Shown in pieces: positions 41,621-51,591 of a stretch of 64,000 bases of DNA. The notes under the pieces are model-generated. The model searched no databases, was not told the origin of the DNA, and worked only from the letters and a program-made list of their open reading frames with translations. Origin of the DNA: an uncultured Lachnospiraceae bacterium (GTDB taxonomy: Bacteria > Bacillota > Clostridia > Lachnospirales > Lachnospiraceae); the NCBI GenBank assembly GCA_910587105.1, contig CAJUMB010000003.1:50513-114512 (forward strand). The letters are read 5' to 3'. Position numbers and translations under genes: made by a program. How positions within the stretch are numbered: position 1 is the first letter of the stretch; each line of letters opens with the position of its first letter.

Positions 41621-44100
41621 GGAAAAGGAAAGAAAGGATTAGGGTTTTAAGAAGCATTGCAGTATGTTCCTTAGCAGCCGTTATGACCGTGCCCGTTGGG
41701 CCGGTAACGGCTTATGGGGCACAGGTTTCCGGCATCAATGAGATTTACACGGCCGCTCATCATCATGTGTGGAAGTATAAACAGCAGGGATCGGGCCTGG
41801 TAACAGCCGTCTGCCAGGAAACCCAGGGGCTCTGTGATGCAGGACAAATCAATCTTACTCTGACAGTGGAGAAAGATTCGAGAAATCAGAACAAAGCCGT
41901 ACTTTTGGCAGACGGCATAGAGTTATCTGGGAGTGATGACCGGGATATTTCATATCAGATCAGGTATTATGACCAAAATGGAAGCAGTATAGGAACACAG
42001 CCGCCGCAAAAGAATGGGAAATATAAAGTGCGGGCTATCTTTGGAGCCAGTCAGACCTCGACAAAGGCGCCGTATCTGGAAGCAGACTATACGATTCAGC
42101 ATACCCATAACTGGAAGTATGACAAATCATGGGAAGGAGCATCTGTGGTGACAGCCGTCTGCCAGGAAACCCAGGGGTTCTGTGATGCAGGACGAACCGC
42201 GCTTACCCTGAGAGTAGAGAAAGACTCCCAAAACAAGAAGAGAGCTGTGGTTTTGGCAGACGGGACAGAGCTGTCTGAGAGTAATGATTGGGGGATTTCG
42301 TATCGGCTCAGGTATTATAACCAAAATGGAGGCAGTATAGGAACACAGCCGCCGCAAAAGAACGGGAAATATAAGGTACGGGCTGTCTTTGGAACCAGCC
42401 AGACGTCGGCAAAGGCGCCGTATCTGGAAGCAGACTATACAATTCAGCATACCCATAACTGGAAGTATGAGAAGTCATGGGAGGGATCGTCTGTGGTGAC
42501 AGCCGTCTGCGAAGGAAACGAGGGATTCTGCGATGCAGGACGAATCGCGCTTACCCTGAGAGTAGAGAAAGATTCTGAAAACAAGAAGAGAGCTGTGGTT
42601 TTGGCAGACGGTGCAGAGCTGTCTGGGAGTAATGATTGGGATATTTCGTATCGGCTCAGGTATTATGACCAAAATGGAAGCAGTATAGGAACACAGCTGC
42701 CGCAAAAGAACGGGAAATATAAAGTACGGGCTGTCTTTGGAACCAGCCAGACGTCGGCAATGGCGCCGTATTTGGAAGCAGATTATACGATTCAGCATAT
42801 CCATAGCTGGAAGTATGAAAAATCATGGGAAGGATCGTCTGTGGTGACAGCTGTCTGCCAGGAAACCGAGGGGTTCTGTGATGCAGGACGAATGGAGCTT
42901 ACCCTGAAGGTAGAAAAAGAATCTGATTACACAGAAGAACCTCGGGACAGCCGTGTCACTGTCTCAGCGGACGGCATGCCTTTGGCGCAGGATAATGAAT
43001 TCGGGATTACCTATAAAATCGAATATTTCCAGGATACAGAAGCCCAGCCAGACTATGGGTGGAGCGGGGAACCCCGGGAACCAGGAACTTATGGTGTGAA
43101 AGTAACATTCGGCGGCAAAGACAGTGCGTTTATAAAAGACACGTTTACGATTCATCCAATAGAAAAGGAAAGCCGAAACGGCATCACAGTCAAAATGAAA
43201 AGCCATTATGACCAAAAAGGCAAAATGCCAGCCCCTCAGTTAAACAGAGAATTAGAAGATGGTGCAGAAATTACGTATTATTATAGCATGGAAAATCAGA
43301 ACACAGGCGGCGGAGAGTGGTCTGTGTCCGAAGGGAAAAAGCTAAAAGCAGGAATTTATTATATGTATGCAGTCATCGGGGAAACTGACGATTACAAGAG
43401 CTATGCAACTCCGGTATGTAAGTTCACTGTACATGCAGACCATAAATGGAATATGCCGGGACATCTTTCCAAGAAGAAAGCAACAAAGAAAACAGTGTCC
43501 TGCAGTTACTGCGGGAAGAGAGAAAAGATCAAATTGCCGGCAAAGACAGTGAGTGTGGTCATGGGAAAATCGGTAGTGGTTAAAAGCAAAGGGTGTACCT
43601 TTGGAAAAGTAAGGAAAAAGTACTTTTCATTGTCTTCCAGCGGAAAGATTACAACGAAGGCAGACCCACAATATTATCATTCCATGAAAACGTCTGTACC
43701 GGTATCCGTGAAAGCATGTGGGAAAACGTACGATATGAAAGTGAAACTGGTAATTCCGGCGCCGAAAGTTAATCTCACATACCGTAAATCTGTGGTTAGA
43801 AATGAGCCAGGGGTCCGCTTTGAATTTCAATATTATGTTCCTAAGGCGGATAAAGTGCAGGTGTGGATGGACGAAGTAAACAGGTTTGAAAAATCGGGAG
43901 CAATAAAGCAGTATTTTGAAAAAAATTTCAGCAATCCCAGACCGGGAAAAACTCCCTATATTCATTTAGCCAGCCGCAGTTTAAAAAAGGCACAAACTGT
44001 GACTTTTCGTATCAGGGCCTGCTATGGGCCGAACAAATCCAGGGTTGTCCAAAAAAGATTCCAATATGTCGAAACGTTAGGAACTGTTTCTGGATTCTGA
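41617..44100 (+). CDS. Large secreted repeat protein
   Basis: An 827-residue exported protein with a signal peptide (about 1-32, ending TAYGA). Residues about 48-430 are three near-identical modules of 114-116 residues plus a diverged fourth. Each starts with a His-rich HxHxWKY, then VVTAVCxxxxGxCDAG and ends with an Ig-like beta strand pattern (GKYKVRAVFG...YLEADYTIQH). Next come two beta modules shared with the 44161 protein, a CSYCGKREKIKLP zinc-like segment (about 628), and a C-terminal beta domain. No sortase motif or anchor. The His/Cys content could bind metal. Function unknown; coupled to the kinase by a 4-nt overlap. Confidence 0.8.
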   Translation: MRKRKERIRVLRSIAVCSLAAVMTVPVGPVTAYGAQVSGINEIYTAAHHHVWKYKQQGSGLVTAVCQETQGLCDAGQINLTLTVEKDSRNQNKAVLLADGIELSGSDDRDISYQIRYYDQNGSSIGTQPPQKNGKYKVRAIFGASQTSTKAPYLEADYTIQHTHNWKYDKSWEGASVVTAVCQETQGFCDAGRTALTLRVEKDSQNKKRAVVLADGTELSESNDWGISYRLRYYNQNGGSIGTQPPQKNGKYKVRAVFGTSQTSAKAPYLEADYTIQHTHNWKYEKSWEGSSVVTAVCEGNEGFCDAGRIALTLRVEKDSENKKRAVVLADGAELSGSNDWDISYRLRYYDQNGSSIGTQLPQKNGKYKVRAVFGTSQTSAMAPYLEADYTIQHIHSWKYEKSWEGSSVVTAVCQETEGFCDAGRMELTLKVEKESDYTEEPRDSRVTVSADGMPLAQDNEFGITYKIEYFQDTEAQPDYGWSGEPREPGTYGVKVTFGGKDSAFIKDTFTIHPIEKESRNGITVKMKSHYDQKGKMPAPQLNRELEDGAEITYYYSMENQNTGGGEWSVSEGKKLKAGIYYMYAVIGETDDYKSYATPVCKFTVHADHKWNMPGHLSKKKATKKTVSCSYCGKREKIKLPAKTVSVVMGKSVVVKSKGCTFGKVRKKYFSLSSSGKITTKADPQYYHSMKTSVPVSVKACGKTYDMKVKLVIPAPKVNLTYRKSVVRNEPGVRFEFQYYVPKADKVQVWMDEVNRFEKSGAIKQYFEKNFSNPRPGKTPYIHLASRSLKKAQTVTFRIRACYGPNKSRVVQKRFQYVETLGTVSGF
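41757..42915 (+). repeat. Tandem 342-348-bp repeats inside the secreted-protein gene
   Basis: Homologous TGGAAGTAT anchors at 41770, 42112, 42460 and 42808 give periods of 342, 348 and 348 bp. Units 2 and 3 are nearly identical at DNA level, which points to recent duplication and possible copy-number change by recombination. Confidence 0.9.
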
Positions 44101-44160
44101 AGGTGCAGAATAACCGGCTGTCCGAAAAAATGATGATATAGATACAAGGAGAAATTAGGA

Positions 44161-45666
44161 ATGAAGAAAGACAACGAAATGATAAAAAGATGGAGAAAAA
44201 ACACAGTGCTTTTCCTGTCAACGGCAATGCTTGCGGCTTTCACGCCGGGAGACGTCTATGGGGCGGCAGTCAGCGGCAATGCCGATATCCCTGATGTAAC
44301 CGTAAGTGGGGACACCGCCCCGCATGCGCATCAATGGGTTTACACTAAGAATCAGCAGGAAGTTACAGCAGAGTGTCAGGGACAGGGATGTGAGGCAGGG
44401 AAAATAAGCCTTACCCTGCAGGTAGAAAAAGAATCTGATTACACAGAAAAACCCCAGGGCAGTCGTGTCTCTGTCTCAGCCAATGGTATGCCATTGCTGC
44501 AGGAGAATGAATGGGGAATTCAATATGAAATCCAATACTTCCAGGATGCAGAGGGCATGCCGGGAGATGTATGGAGCGGGGAAGGGGAACCCCGGGAACC
44601 AGGAACCTATCATGTGAAGGTGGCATTTGCCGGCGGAGACAGTGTACTTATAGAAGATACCTTTACGATTCGTCCAATAGAAAAGGAAATCCGAAACGGT
44701 ATCGCAGTCAACATGAAAAGCCATTATGATCTGAAAGGCCAGATACCAGTTCCCCAGTTAAATTCTGTATTAGAGGATGGTGCAGAAGTTACGTATTACT
44801 ATAACACGAAACCTCAGAACACAGGCGGAGAAAAGTGGTCTGCGTCCAGGGGGAAAAAGCTGAAATCAGTAACCTATTTTATGTATGCGGTAATTGGAGA
44901 AACGGACAAGTATAAGAGCTATACAACGCCGGTATGTGATTTTACTGTGCATACAGACCATAAATGGAACATGCCAAAAGACCTTTCTGAAAAGAGCGAA
45001 ATAAAGAAAACCATATCCTGCAGTTACTGCGGGGAAAAACATCAGATAAAACTGCCGAAGAAGCAGCAAAGCGTTGTAAGGGGAAAAACTTTAGATCTAG
45101 GGGGAAAGGCATATACCTGTACATTTGGAAAAACAAAAAAGACGAAAAATAATAAAATCTATTTTCAGCTGAACGAGAAGGGAAAGATAACTACAAAACT
45201 AATCCCAGCAGATTATGCCTCCATGCCGGATTCTGTGCCAGTAAAAATTAAGGTAACTGACACAGCCAAAACATACACAATGAAGGTGAAGCTTAAAGTG
45301 CAGCCCAATGTAACAGTAACCACGAAAAAAGTTAACATTAACGGTGTGCCGGCGCATCGGTTCGAATTTGACTATAGTGGTATCCGCAATATTCGTGATG
45401 CAAAAAGGGTGCAGGTATGGATAAGCAAAGGTGACACAGACTGTATGTATAACTCCCCGAATAAGGCGGAAAATCGTAAGAAGGTAAAGGAACTGAATAA
45501 TTATTTTGAAAAATACTTCAAAAATCCAAGACCTGCAGGGAAGCCTTTTATCAATCTGTCTAATAGCTCCCTGAAGAAAATAAATGACAATGTGACCTTT
45601 AATATCAGAGTTTATTATGGCTCAAAGAAATCGGAAATCCGAGATAAAATAGTTCCTATTGGGTAA
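44161..45666 (+). CDS. Secreted paralogue of the repeat protein
   Basis: A 501-residue exported protein (signal peptide about 12-38) related to the C-terminal two thirds of the 41617 protein. It keeps one HAHQWVYTKN...VTAECQGQGCEAG module, the EKESDYTE...FTIRPIEKE and NGIAVNMKSHYD modules, the Cys pair segment CSYCGEKHQIKLP (about 284) and the C-terminal domain (KRVQVWISKGD...NPRPAGKPFINLS). It looks like a tandem duplicate that lost or never gained the extra repeats. An AAGGAG precedes the ATG. Function unknown. Confidence 0.8.
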   Translation: MKKDNEMIKRWRKNTVLFLSTAMLAAFTPGDVYGAAVSGNADIPDVTVSGDTAPHAHQWVYTKNQQEVTAECQGQGCEAGKISLTLQVEKESDYTEKPQGSRVSVSANGMPLLQENEWGIQYEIQYFQDAEGMPGDVWSGEGEPREPGTYHVKVAFAGGDSVLIEDTFTIRPIEKEIRNGIAVNMKSHYDLKGQIPVPQLNSVLEDGAEVTYYYNTKPQNTGGEKWSASRGKKLKSVTYFMYAVIGETDKYKSYTTPVCDFTVHTDHKWNMPKDLSEKSEIKKTISCSYCGEKHQIKLPKKQQSVVRGKTLDLGGKAYTCTFGKTKKTKNNKIYFQLNEKGKITTKLIPADYASMPDSVPVKIKVTDTAKTYTMKVKLKVQPNVTVTTKKVNINGVPAHRFEFDYSGIRNIRDAKRVQVWISKGDTDCMYNSPNKAENRKKVKELNNYFEKYFKNPRPAGKPFINLSNSSLKKINDNVTFNIRVYYGSKKSEIRDKIVPIG

Positions 45667-45697
45667 GAAACAGACAGACAGGAAGGATACAACGGAT

Positions 45698-48010
45698 ATG
45701 AAATTATGCATGGGCTGCATGAATCAAATAGAGGATCATCTGGCCGCCTGTCCCTATTGTGGTTTCCATGAAGCTGCTTTCAAGCAGGAGTCCTACTACC
45801 TAGATCCGGGTACGATTGTAGGCGGCAGATATATCCTTGGCCGGGTATTGAGTTATGGGGGACATACAATTTCCTATCTGGGGATGGATGCTCAGGCTGG
45901 CAGAAAAGTGATAGTAAAGGAGTATCTGCCCAGCGATTTTTCAACACGTTCAGAAGGTGAGAAAGAAGTAACCATCTATTCGGGCGATGGGCAGATTCAG
46001 TTTGAACGGGGATTGACCAATTTTCTGAATGAAGCCAATAGAATTCAGCATCTCCAGCATCCGGAAGGGATTGCCAGGATATATGACTGCATGGCAGAAA
46101 ACGATACGGGCTATGTGATTTCTGAATACGTGGAAGGCCAGACGCTGAAAGAAGTGCTGGAGGCAGGTAAGAAGTATTCCGTAAATGAGGCCAGGGCTTT
46201 TATGAAGAAAATTTTAAGAGGCTTGGCGGAAGTACATAAATTAAATATTGTCCACTGTGACATTTCCCCGGAAACCATTATGATTACCAGTTCGGGAGAA
46301 ATCAAGCTCCTTGATTTCGGAGCGGCGCGTTATGTGACGACGGCAAACTCCAAGAGCCTGTCTATCATCCTGAAAAGAGGATATGCACCGGAAGAACAGT
46401 ATCGAAGCCGAGGCGTGAGGGGGCCATGGACGGACGTCTATGCCCTGGGGGCAGTTATGTATCGGATGATTACCGGAGTGATACCCCAGGAGTCTGTGGA
46501 GCGTGTATTGGCGGATGAATTGAAAGAACCTTCCAGACTGGGAGTGTCCATACCGGAGAATACGGAAAATGCATTGATGAATGCCCTGAACATCTATCAG
46601 GCAGAAAGAACGCCTTCGGCAGAGGCGTTTCTGAAAGAATTGAACAGTGGGTCTGTGAAGCGTGTGAAACCCAAGAACAAAGCCGATAAAACCGGAAAAT
46701 TTCCACTATGGGCCAAAGGGCTGGCAGTATGCCTTATAGCGGCTGTAGCAGCCGGAGCAGGCGTGCTGGTATGGAAAATTCAGTCCGACAAGGTGGGCAG
46801 TGGTAAAGACAATACTATCGTCATGAACGACCTGTCCGGAATGACTAGGGAAGAGGCTGCTGCCAGTATAGAAGAGTTAGAGAGCAGGGCTTTGGAAGAG
46901 GGAATCACTCTGGATATCCGATTGGAAACGGATGGCCATGTCTTTGACCTTGAAAAAGATAAGAACGGGAGGATTGCTTCACAGACTATCAAGCCGTCCT
47001 CGGTTTTATATGACCCGGCCGCCAAAAAGCAGAAAAAGCTGAAAGGCCTGAAACGGGATAAAGCTGGAAACATCACAGGCACAATTTTCTGTGATTTGTA
47101 TAGTAATACCAAGTTACACTACAGCGATATCAGCGGTTTAAGTGCTTATGCCATGGCACAGAAGCTGGGAATCGACCCTGGGGACAGCAGTCATTTCAAG
47201 GGTACGGATCAGATGGAAGATTCCTGTTATTATGACCTCGTTAAGCTGGAGACGCCGGACGGAGAAATCACGCCAGATGAACTGGGGGAAGAGAAAAACC
47301 AGAAAAAAGAAATCACTTACAACAAAGACAAGATGCGTATTACTTATTCCAACATCCCCTTTTTTTACTGGAAGGCATTGCCTGACTTCAAACAGGCTTT
47401 TACCGCATTAGACAGTATCCCCATGCAGGATACTTATGTGTGGGAAAATGAAACTGACAGAGAGCTGTCCGGACAGCAGAAGTCCCTGGCAGATGTGAAC
47501 GGCATGGTGGATTATGGCTATTGCGCGGTCAGCGCATCGAAAAATACTGGGGGATATAATATAGGAGATATTGTGGAGCAGACAGTTCCGCCAGGAGAAG
47601 AACTGGATACCAGCAAGACGAAACTGGAGGATGCACTGCTTCATGTGATCGGTGATGAAGTCCTCTACAGCGGAAAAACCGGCACCCAGTTACAGGAAGA
47701 ACTGACAGCCCATTGGGGGGACAGTGTTACTGTAGTGGCAGGAGGCAGCGGAATCATGTCTCAGCCAGTGTTATCAGTTACGGTTACCGATGGGAGCGGA
47801 ACACCTGCCGCCTGTTTCCGGAGAGGGGAGGCCGTTACAGTGACTCTTGACCTCAAAGCCACACCCCCCACACCACAGCCGCCGGTACATTCAGACGGAG
47901 GCGGCTCAGGGGGCGGTTATACAGGCGGAGGCAGCCCGGGAGGCGATTATACAGGTGGGGGCGATTCCTCAGGCGGAAGTACCACCGACCCAAATAGAAT
48001 ATATTTTTAA
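45698..48010 (+). CDS. Transmembrane kinase-like protein, probable pseudokinase, PASTA-like ectodomain
   Basis: A 770-residue protein paralogous to the next gene. Zinc ribbon C4, C7, C18, C21. The kinase fold is kept (K74 in IVKEYLP, DFG at 206-208) but key positions are lost: the glycine loop is LSYGGHTISY instead of GxGGFGxTY, HRD is HCD (186-188), and the metal-binding Asn is Thr193 (HCDISPET). It may bind nucleotide poorly or act as a scaffold. One helix (about 345-365) is followed by PASTA-like modules (VMNDLSGMTREEAAASIEEL, then SQTIKPSSVLYDP) and a Gly/Ser-rich tail. ATG 45698 has AGGAAGG; the TTG at 45659 would overlap the previous gene. Confidence 0.83.
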   Translation: MKLCMGCMNQIEDHLAACPYCGFHEAAFKQESYYLDPGTIVGGRYILGRVLSYGGHTISYLGMDAQAGRKVIVKEYLPSDFSTRSEGEKEVTIYSGDGQIQFERGLTNFLNEANRIQHLQHPEGIARIYDCMAENDTGYVISEYVEGQTLKEVLEAGKKYSVNEARAFMKKILRGLAEVHKLNIVHCDISPETIMITSSGEIKLLDFGAARYVTTANSKSLSIILKRGYAPEEQYRSRGVRGPWTDVYALGAVMYRMITGVIPQESVERVLADELKEPSRLGVSIPENTENALMNALNIYQAERTPSAEAFLKELNSGSVKRVKPKNKADKTGKFPLWAKGLAVCLIAAVAAGAGVLVWKIQSDKVGSGKDNTIVMNDLSGMTREEAAASIEELESRALEEGITLDIRLETDGHVFDLEKDKNGRIASQTIKPSSVLYDPAAKKQKKLKGLKRDKAGNITGTIFCDLYSNTKLHYSDISGLSAYAMAQKLGIDPGDSSHFKGTDQMEDSCYYDLVKLETPDGEITPDELGEEKNQKKEITYNKDKMRITYSNIPFFYWKALPDFKQAFTALDSIPMQDTYVWENETDRELSGQQKSLADVNGMVDYGYCAVSASKNTGGYNIGDIVEQTVPPGEELDTSKTKLEDALLHVIGDEVLYSGKTGTQLQEELTAHWGDSVTVVAGGSGIMSQPVLSVTVTDGSGTPAACFRRGEAVTVTLDLKATPPTPQPPVHSDGGGSGGGYTGGGSPGGDYTGGGDSSGGSTTDPNRIYF

Positions 48011-48070
48011 TAAAATTTTGTCTAAATAGCCGCGATTACATGATCATTTATAAATGGAGAAAGTATACCA

Positions 48071-50473
48071 ATGAAACAATGCTATCATTGTATGCACCAG
48101 ATTGAAAAAGAAACCGCCCGTTTCTGCCCTCAATGCCGCCGCAGCCTGGCCGTCCAGCCGGTCAGTGAAAAGTATCTCCAGCCGGGAACCATCCTCCAGG
48201 GAAGGTTCCTGGTGGGATACACTCTGGGGGTGGGCGGTTTTGGAAATACGTACATCGGCTGGGATCAGAAACTGCTCCGCAAAGTGGCTGTGAAAGAATT
48301 CTATCCAAAACAGTACTGCTGTCGTGACGCTGACAGGACAACAGTTATCGTAACAGAAGAAAAGCAGCAGGAAAGATTCCGGGCAGGTCTGAAGCAGTTT
48401 CTGGAGGAAGCCAGGAATGTTGCGGCGTTAAAAGAGGTTCCGGGAATTGTAGAGATTTCCAGTTATTTTGAGGAAAATGAAACCGGATATATTGTCATGG
48501 AGTATCTGGAAGGGATGGACGTGAAACACATTCTTTCCAGAACAGGGGGCAGGAAGGAATATGAATGGTGCAGGAGGGTGGTGCTGACCGTACTGTATAC
48601 GTTGCGCGAGATCCACAACCGGGGGGTTATCCACCGGGATATTGCCCCAGATAATGTATTTGTAACCCGTGAGGGGATTATCAAGCTGATTGATTTCGGG
48701 GCGGCAAAGCATGTTTCAGCCCTGTCAGATACCGGGTCGGAAATTATGTTGAAGGCAGGTTATGCGCCTATTGAGCAGTACAGCAGAACTGCATCTCAGG
48801 GTCCCTGCACCGATTTGTACGCAGCAGCGGCACTGTTTTACAGGATGCTCACCGGGCAGCGCCCTATTCCTGCCAATGAGCGTCTGGAGCAGGACGGGCT
48901 GATTTCCCCTTCCGATATGGGGATTGCCATTCCGGAACAGGCGGAGATGGGGATGATGGTCTGTCTGAACGTGCAGCCAAAGTACCGTTTGCAAAGTGCC
49001 GATGAATTCATGGAAGCTTTAGAAGGAAAGTATTATATTCCCGTCTACGAACCGGAGTGGATTCTTCCCCCCATGGAAGAAAAGAGGGGGATCGGAAAAG
49101 GCATAAAGGCGGGCCTGTGTCTGGGAGGAATCTGTCTGGCAGTTCTGATGGTCTTTGGGATTTCCAGGCTCACCGGCCGCGGCGCCCAGAAGGCTGGCCT
49201 GGCAGACGCGGCAGTAGTCATGAATGACCTGACCGGAATGACAGAGGAAGAGGCGGAAGCCAGTATCGAAGAATTGGAGGAAAAGGCCCGGGAAGCAGGC
49301 GTTACACTGGATTTGGAGTTCAAAGCAGACGGGTATATATTTGACCCTGACAAAGAGAAGGACAAGACGGTGGTCTCCCAGACCATCAAGCCCTCTTTTG
49401 TATTGTACGACCCCAGTGCCGAAAGCCAGAAGAAGCTGGAAGGACTGAAACGGGATCAGGACGGAAATATCAGCGGTACGGTTTCCTGCAGCCTGTATAG
49501 CAATACAAAGTTACATTACGGGGATATCAGCGGGCTGAATGTCTATGCAATGGCTCAGAAACTGGGAATTGACACAGGCGATCAGAAACATTTTAAAGGC
49601 ACGTCTCAGGTGGAGGATTCCTGTTATTATGACCTGGTCAGGCTGGAGACGCCAGATGGAAACATAAGCCCCGAAGAGCTGGGAAAGAAGAAAAACCGGG
49701 AAAAAGAAATTACTTACCGCAAGGGCCGGATGTGCATTGTTTATTCCAATATTCCCTTCTTTTACTGGGAATCCCTGCCGGACTTTAAAGGGGCTTATGG
49801 CACGCTGGACGGCATTCCGGAACAGGACACTTATATATGGAAAAATGAAACGGACCGGAAACCGTCCGGACAAAAAGAAGCACTGCGGGATGCCCGCGGC
49901 ATGACAGACAGTGAGTACTGTGTGATTCTTTCGTCAGAAAGTGGAAAAGGATACAGACAAGGGGACATTATCCATCAGACCATTCCCCCTGGGGAAGAAC
50001 TGGATACCAGCAGAACCAAGCTTGAGCACCCGCTGCTTTATGTGGCAGGCCATGAGATTTTTTACAGCGGCAAAAGCGGAAATCAGTTAAAAAAAGAATT
50101 AATTTCTCAGTGGGGAGAGAGCATTCATGTAGAGGCGGGAGGCAGCAAAGCGATGGACCAGCCGGTTTTATCAGTTACAATTACCGATGGGAATGGGGCA
50201 GCTGTGGATTATTTCCGGAAAGGGGATGTAGTCACAGTGGTTCTGAATCTCAGAGCCGTACCCACTCCCGAACCCCAGCCGGACTATTCAGACGGAGGGG
50301 GGTACACAGGAGGAACCTACTCGGGAGGCGGCGCCCCGGCCGGAGGCGGTTATTCAGGAGGAGGCAGCCAAGGAGGCGGTTACGCAGGCGGAGGCAGCTC
50401 AGGAGGCGGTTATTCAGGCGGAGGCAGTCTAGGAGAGGCGGGCGGAGCCTCTGACGATGTTATGTTTTATTAA
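48071..50473 (+). CDS. Transmembrane Ser/Thr kinase with PASTA-like ectodomain and Gly-rich tail
   Basis: An 800-residue tandem paralogue of the preceding gene, with all catalytic residues kept. Zinc ribbon C4, C7, C19, C22; GVGGFGNTY loop (53-61), K75, H188-R-D190, N195 in HRDIAPDN, D208-F-G. Transmembrane helix about 342-362. The ectodomain has the same PASTA-like module (VMNDLTGMTEEEAEASIEEL, VVSQTIKPS), a central VEDSCYYDLVRLETPDG region, and a Gly-rich C-terminus of about 60 residues with repeated GGGYSGGGS units. PASTA-type domains bind peptidoglycan fragments in known kinases. The tail may contact the wall. Duplication plus decay of one copy suggests an active kinase/pseudokinase pair. 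Confidence 0.88.
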   Translation: MKQCYHCMHQIEKETARFCPQCRRSLAVQPVSEKYLQPGTILQGRFLVGYTLGVGGFGNTYIGWDQKLLRKVAVKEFYPKQYCCRDADRTTVIVTEEKQQERFRAGLKQFLEEARNVAALKEVPGIVEISSYFEENETGYIVMEYLEGMDVKHILSRTGGRKEYEWCRRVVLTVLYTLREIHNRGVIHRDIAPDNVFVTREGIIKLIDFGAAKHVSALSDTGSEIMLKAGYAPIEQYSRTASQGPCTDLYAAAALFYRMLTGQRPIPANERLEQDGLISPSDMGIAIPEQAEMGMMVCLNVQPKYRLQSADEFMEALEGKYYIPVYEPEWILPPMEEKRGIGKGIKAGLCLGGICLAVLMVFGISRLTGRGAQKAGLADAAVVMNDLTGMTEEEAEASIEELEEKAREAGVTLDLEFKADGYIFDPDKEKDKTVVSQTIKPSFVLYDPSAESQKKLEGLKRDQDGNISGTVSCSLYSNTKLHYGDISGLNVYAMAQKLGIDTGDQKHFKGTSQVEDSCYYDLVRLETPDGNISPEELGKKKNREKEITYRKGRMCIVYSNIPFFYWESLPDFKGAYGTLDGIPEQDTYIWKNETDRKPSGQKEALRDARGMTDSEYCVILSSESGKGYRQGDIIHQTIPPGEELDTSRTKLEHPLLYVAGHEIFYSGKSGNQLKKELISQWGESIHVEAGGSKAMDQPVLSVTITDGNGAAVDYFRKGDVVTVVLNLRAVPTPEPQPDYSDGGGYTGGTYSGGGAPAGGGYSGGGSQGGGYAGGGSSGGGYSGGGSLGEAGGASDDVMFY
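50290..50440 (+). repeat. Gly-rich coding microrepeats
   Basis: Imperfect units built on GGAGGCGGTTA(T/C) and GGAGGCAGC encode GGGYSGGGS repeats at the end of the kinase gene. Such DNA is prone to slippage, so tail length may vary between strains. Confidence 0.7.
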
Positions 50474-50532
50474 TATTTTACAAATCATCTGGCTCACGAG
50501 TATATCTGGACAGAAAAGAGGGAACGGATGGA

Positions 50533-51561
50533 ATGCATAAGAGATTAGTGGACCCCGACAAATTATGTATGGGATGTATGGCACAACTGGAACAGACGGC
50601 GGCACGCTGCCCGCACTGTGGATTTGAAGAAGGCAGATACCAGAGGCGGGAGAACAGCCTGCCGCTGCGGGAGATCCTGAACGGAAAATATCTGACCGGG
50701 CGGACCATCGGCAGCGGCGGCTTTGGAATTACCTATATTGGCTGGGATTTCTACCAGTGTAAGAAGGTGTGCATTAAGGAGTACTTTCCCAGGACAGTGG
50801 CAGAGAGAAATCCCAGGGCCAGAAGCTATTCCGAGTCGATTTCCGTCACGATCCAGTCCAGCACCGCCATGTACACCCATCAGCCGGAGAAGGTTCAGTA
50901 TGCGTATGTACAGGGACTGAAAAACTATATTCAAGAGGCAGAAAACCTGTCCAGATTCTATCTGATGCCGGGAATCGTGTCTGTCCGGGATTTCTTTTAC
51001 GGCAACAATACGGCTTACATTGTAATGGAATACATTGACGGGATTGATTTGAAACAATATGTCAAATATCTGAATAGGTGTCTGAAGCCAGAAGAACTAT
51101 TTCCCCTTTTGAAAGATGTGCTGAAGGCACTCAATGAGGTACATAAGGTGAATCTTATCCACAGGGATATCAGTCCCGATAATATTATGCTCACCCGCCA
51201 GGGAAAGGCGAAGCTCATTGATTTCGGCGCATCGAAAAACTATGGGAACTCAGGGAAAGGGCCCATACTTTTAAAGAAGGGATATGCCCCCATTGAGCAG
51301 TATTCCCGGGATGGGGTCCAGGGGCCGTGGACAGATATCTACAGCATATGCGCCAGCATTTATTACCTGCTGGCCGGGATACGGATTCCGGTTCCCCAGG
51401 AACGTATGGAGAAGGACACGGTGGCGCCGCTGCAGAAGATGGGAGTGCGGATTTCAGAAGCAAAAGACCAGGCCATCCAAAAAGGACTGAGCATTGAGGG
51501 TAAGGATAGATATCAGACTATGGCAGGCCTGTATCACGATTTATATGGGGAGTTTGTATAA
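50533..51561 (+). CDS. Ser/Thr protein kinase, soluble, with zinc ribbon
   Basis: A 342-residue kinase with no transmembrane helix. C12, C15, C26 and C29 form the zinc ribbon. Kinase domain about 50-340: GSGGFGITY (60-68), K82 (CIKEYFP), HRDISPDN catalytic loop, DFGASK, and the PWTDIYSICASIYYLL helix F region. The activation segment runs ILLKKGYAPIEQYS, shared by most kinases here (LKxGYxPxEQYS). It lies directly between the PASTA-like kinase and another short kinase. Possible substrates are the many Thr-rich linkers of FHA proteins nearby. Confidence 0.9.
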   Translation: MHKRLVDPDKLCMGCMAQLEQTAARCPHCGFEEGRYQRRENSLPLREILNGKYLTGRTIGSGGFGITYIGWDFYQCKKVCIKEYFPRTVAERNPRARSYSESISVTIQSSTAMYTHQPEKVQYAYVQGLKNYIQEAENLSRFYLMPGIVSVRDFFYGNNTAYIVMEYIDGIDLKQYVKYLNRCLKPEELFPLLKDVLKALNEVHKVNLIHRDISPDNIMLTRQGKAKLIDFGASKNYGNSGKGPILLKKGYAPIEQYSRDGVQGPWTDIYSICASIYYLLAGIRIPVPQERMEKDTVAPLQKMGVRISEAKDQAIQKGLSIEGKDRYQTMAGLYHDLYGEFV

Positions 51562-51591
51562 GAACCTTACAGTTCCATAGAGGATGAGAGA

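Noticed and set aside
42127..42804. Two long minus-strand frames of equal length with similar sequence
   Set aside because: They are the antisense image of the 348-bp repeats in the secreted-protein gene.
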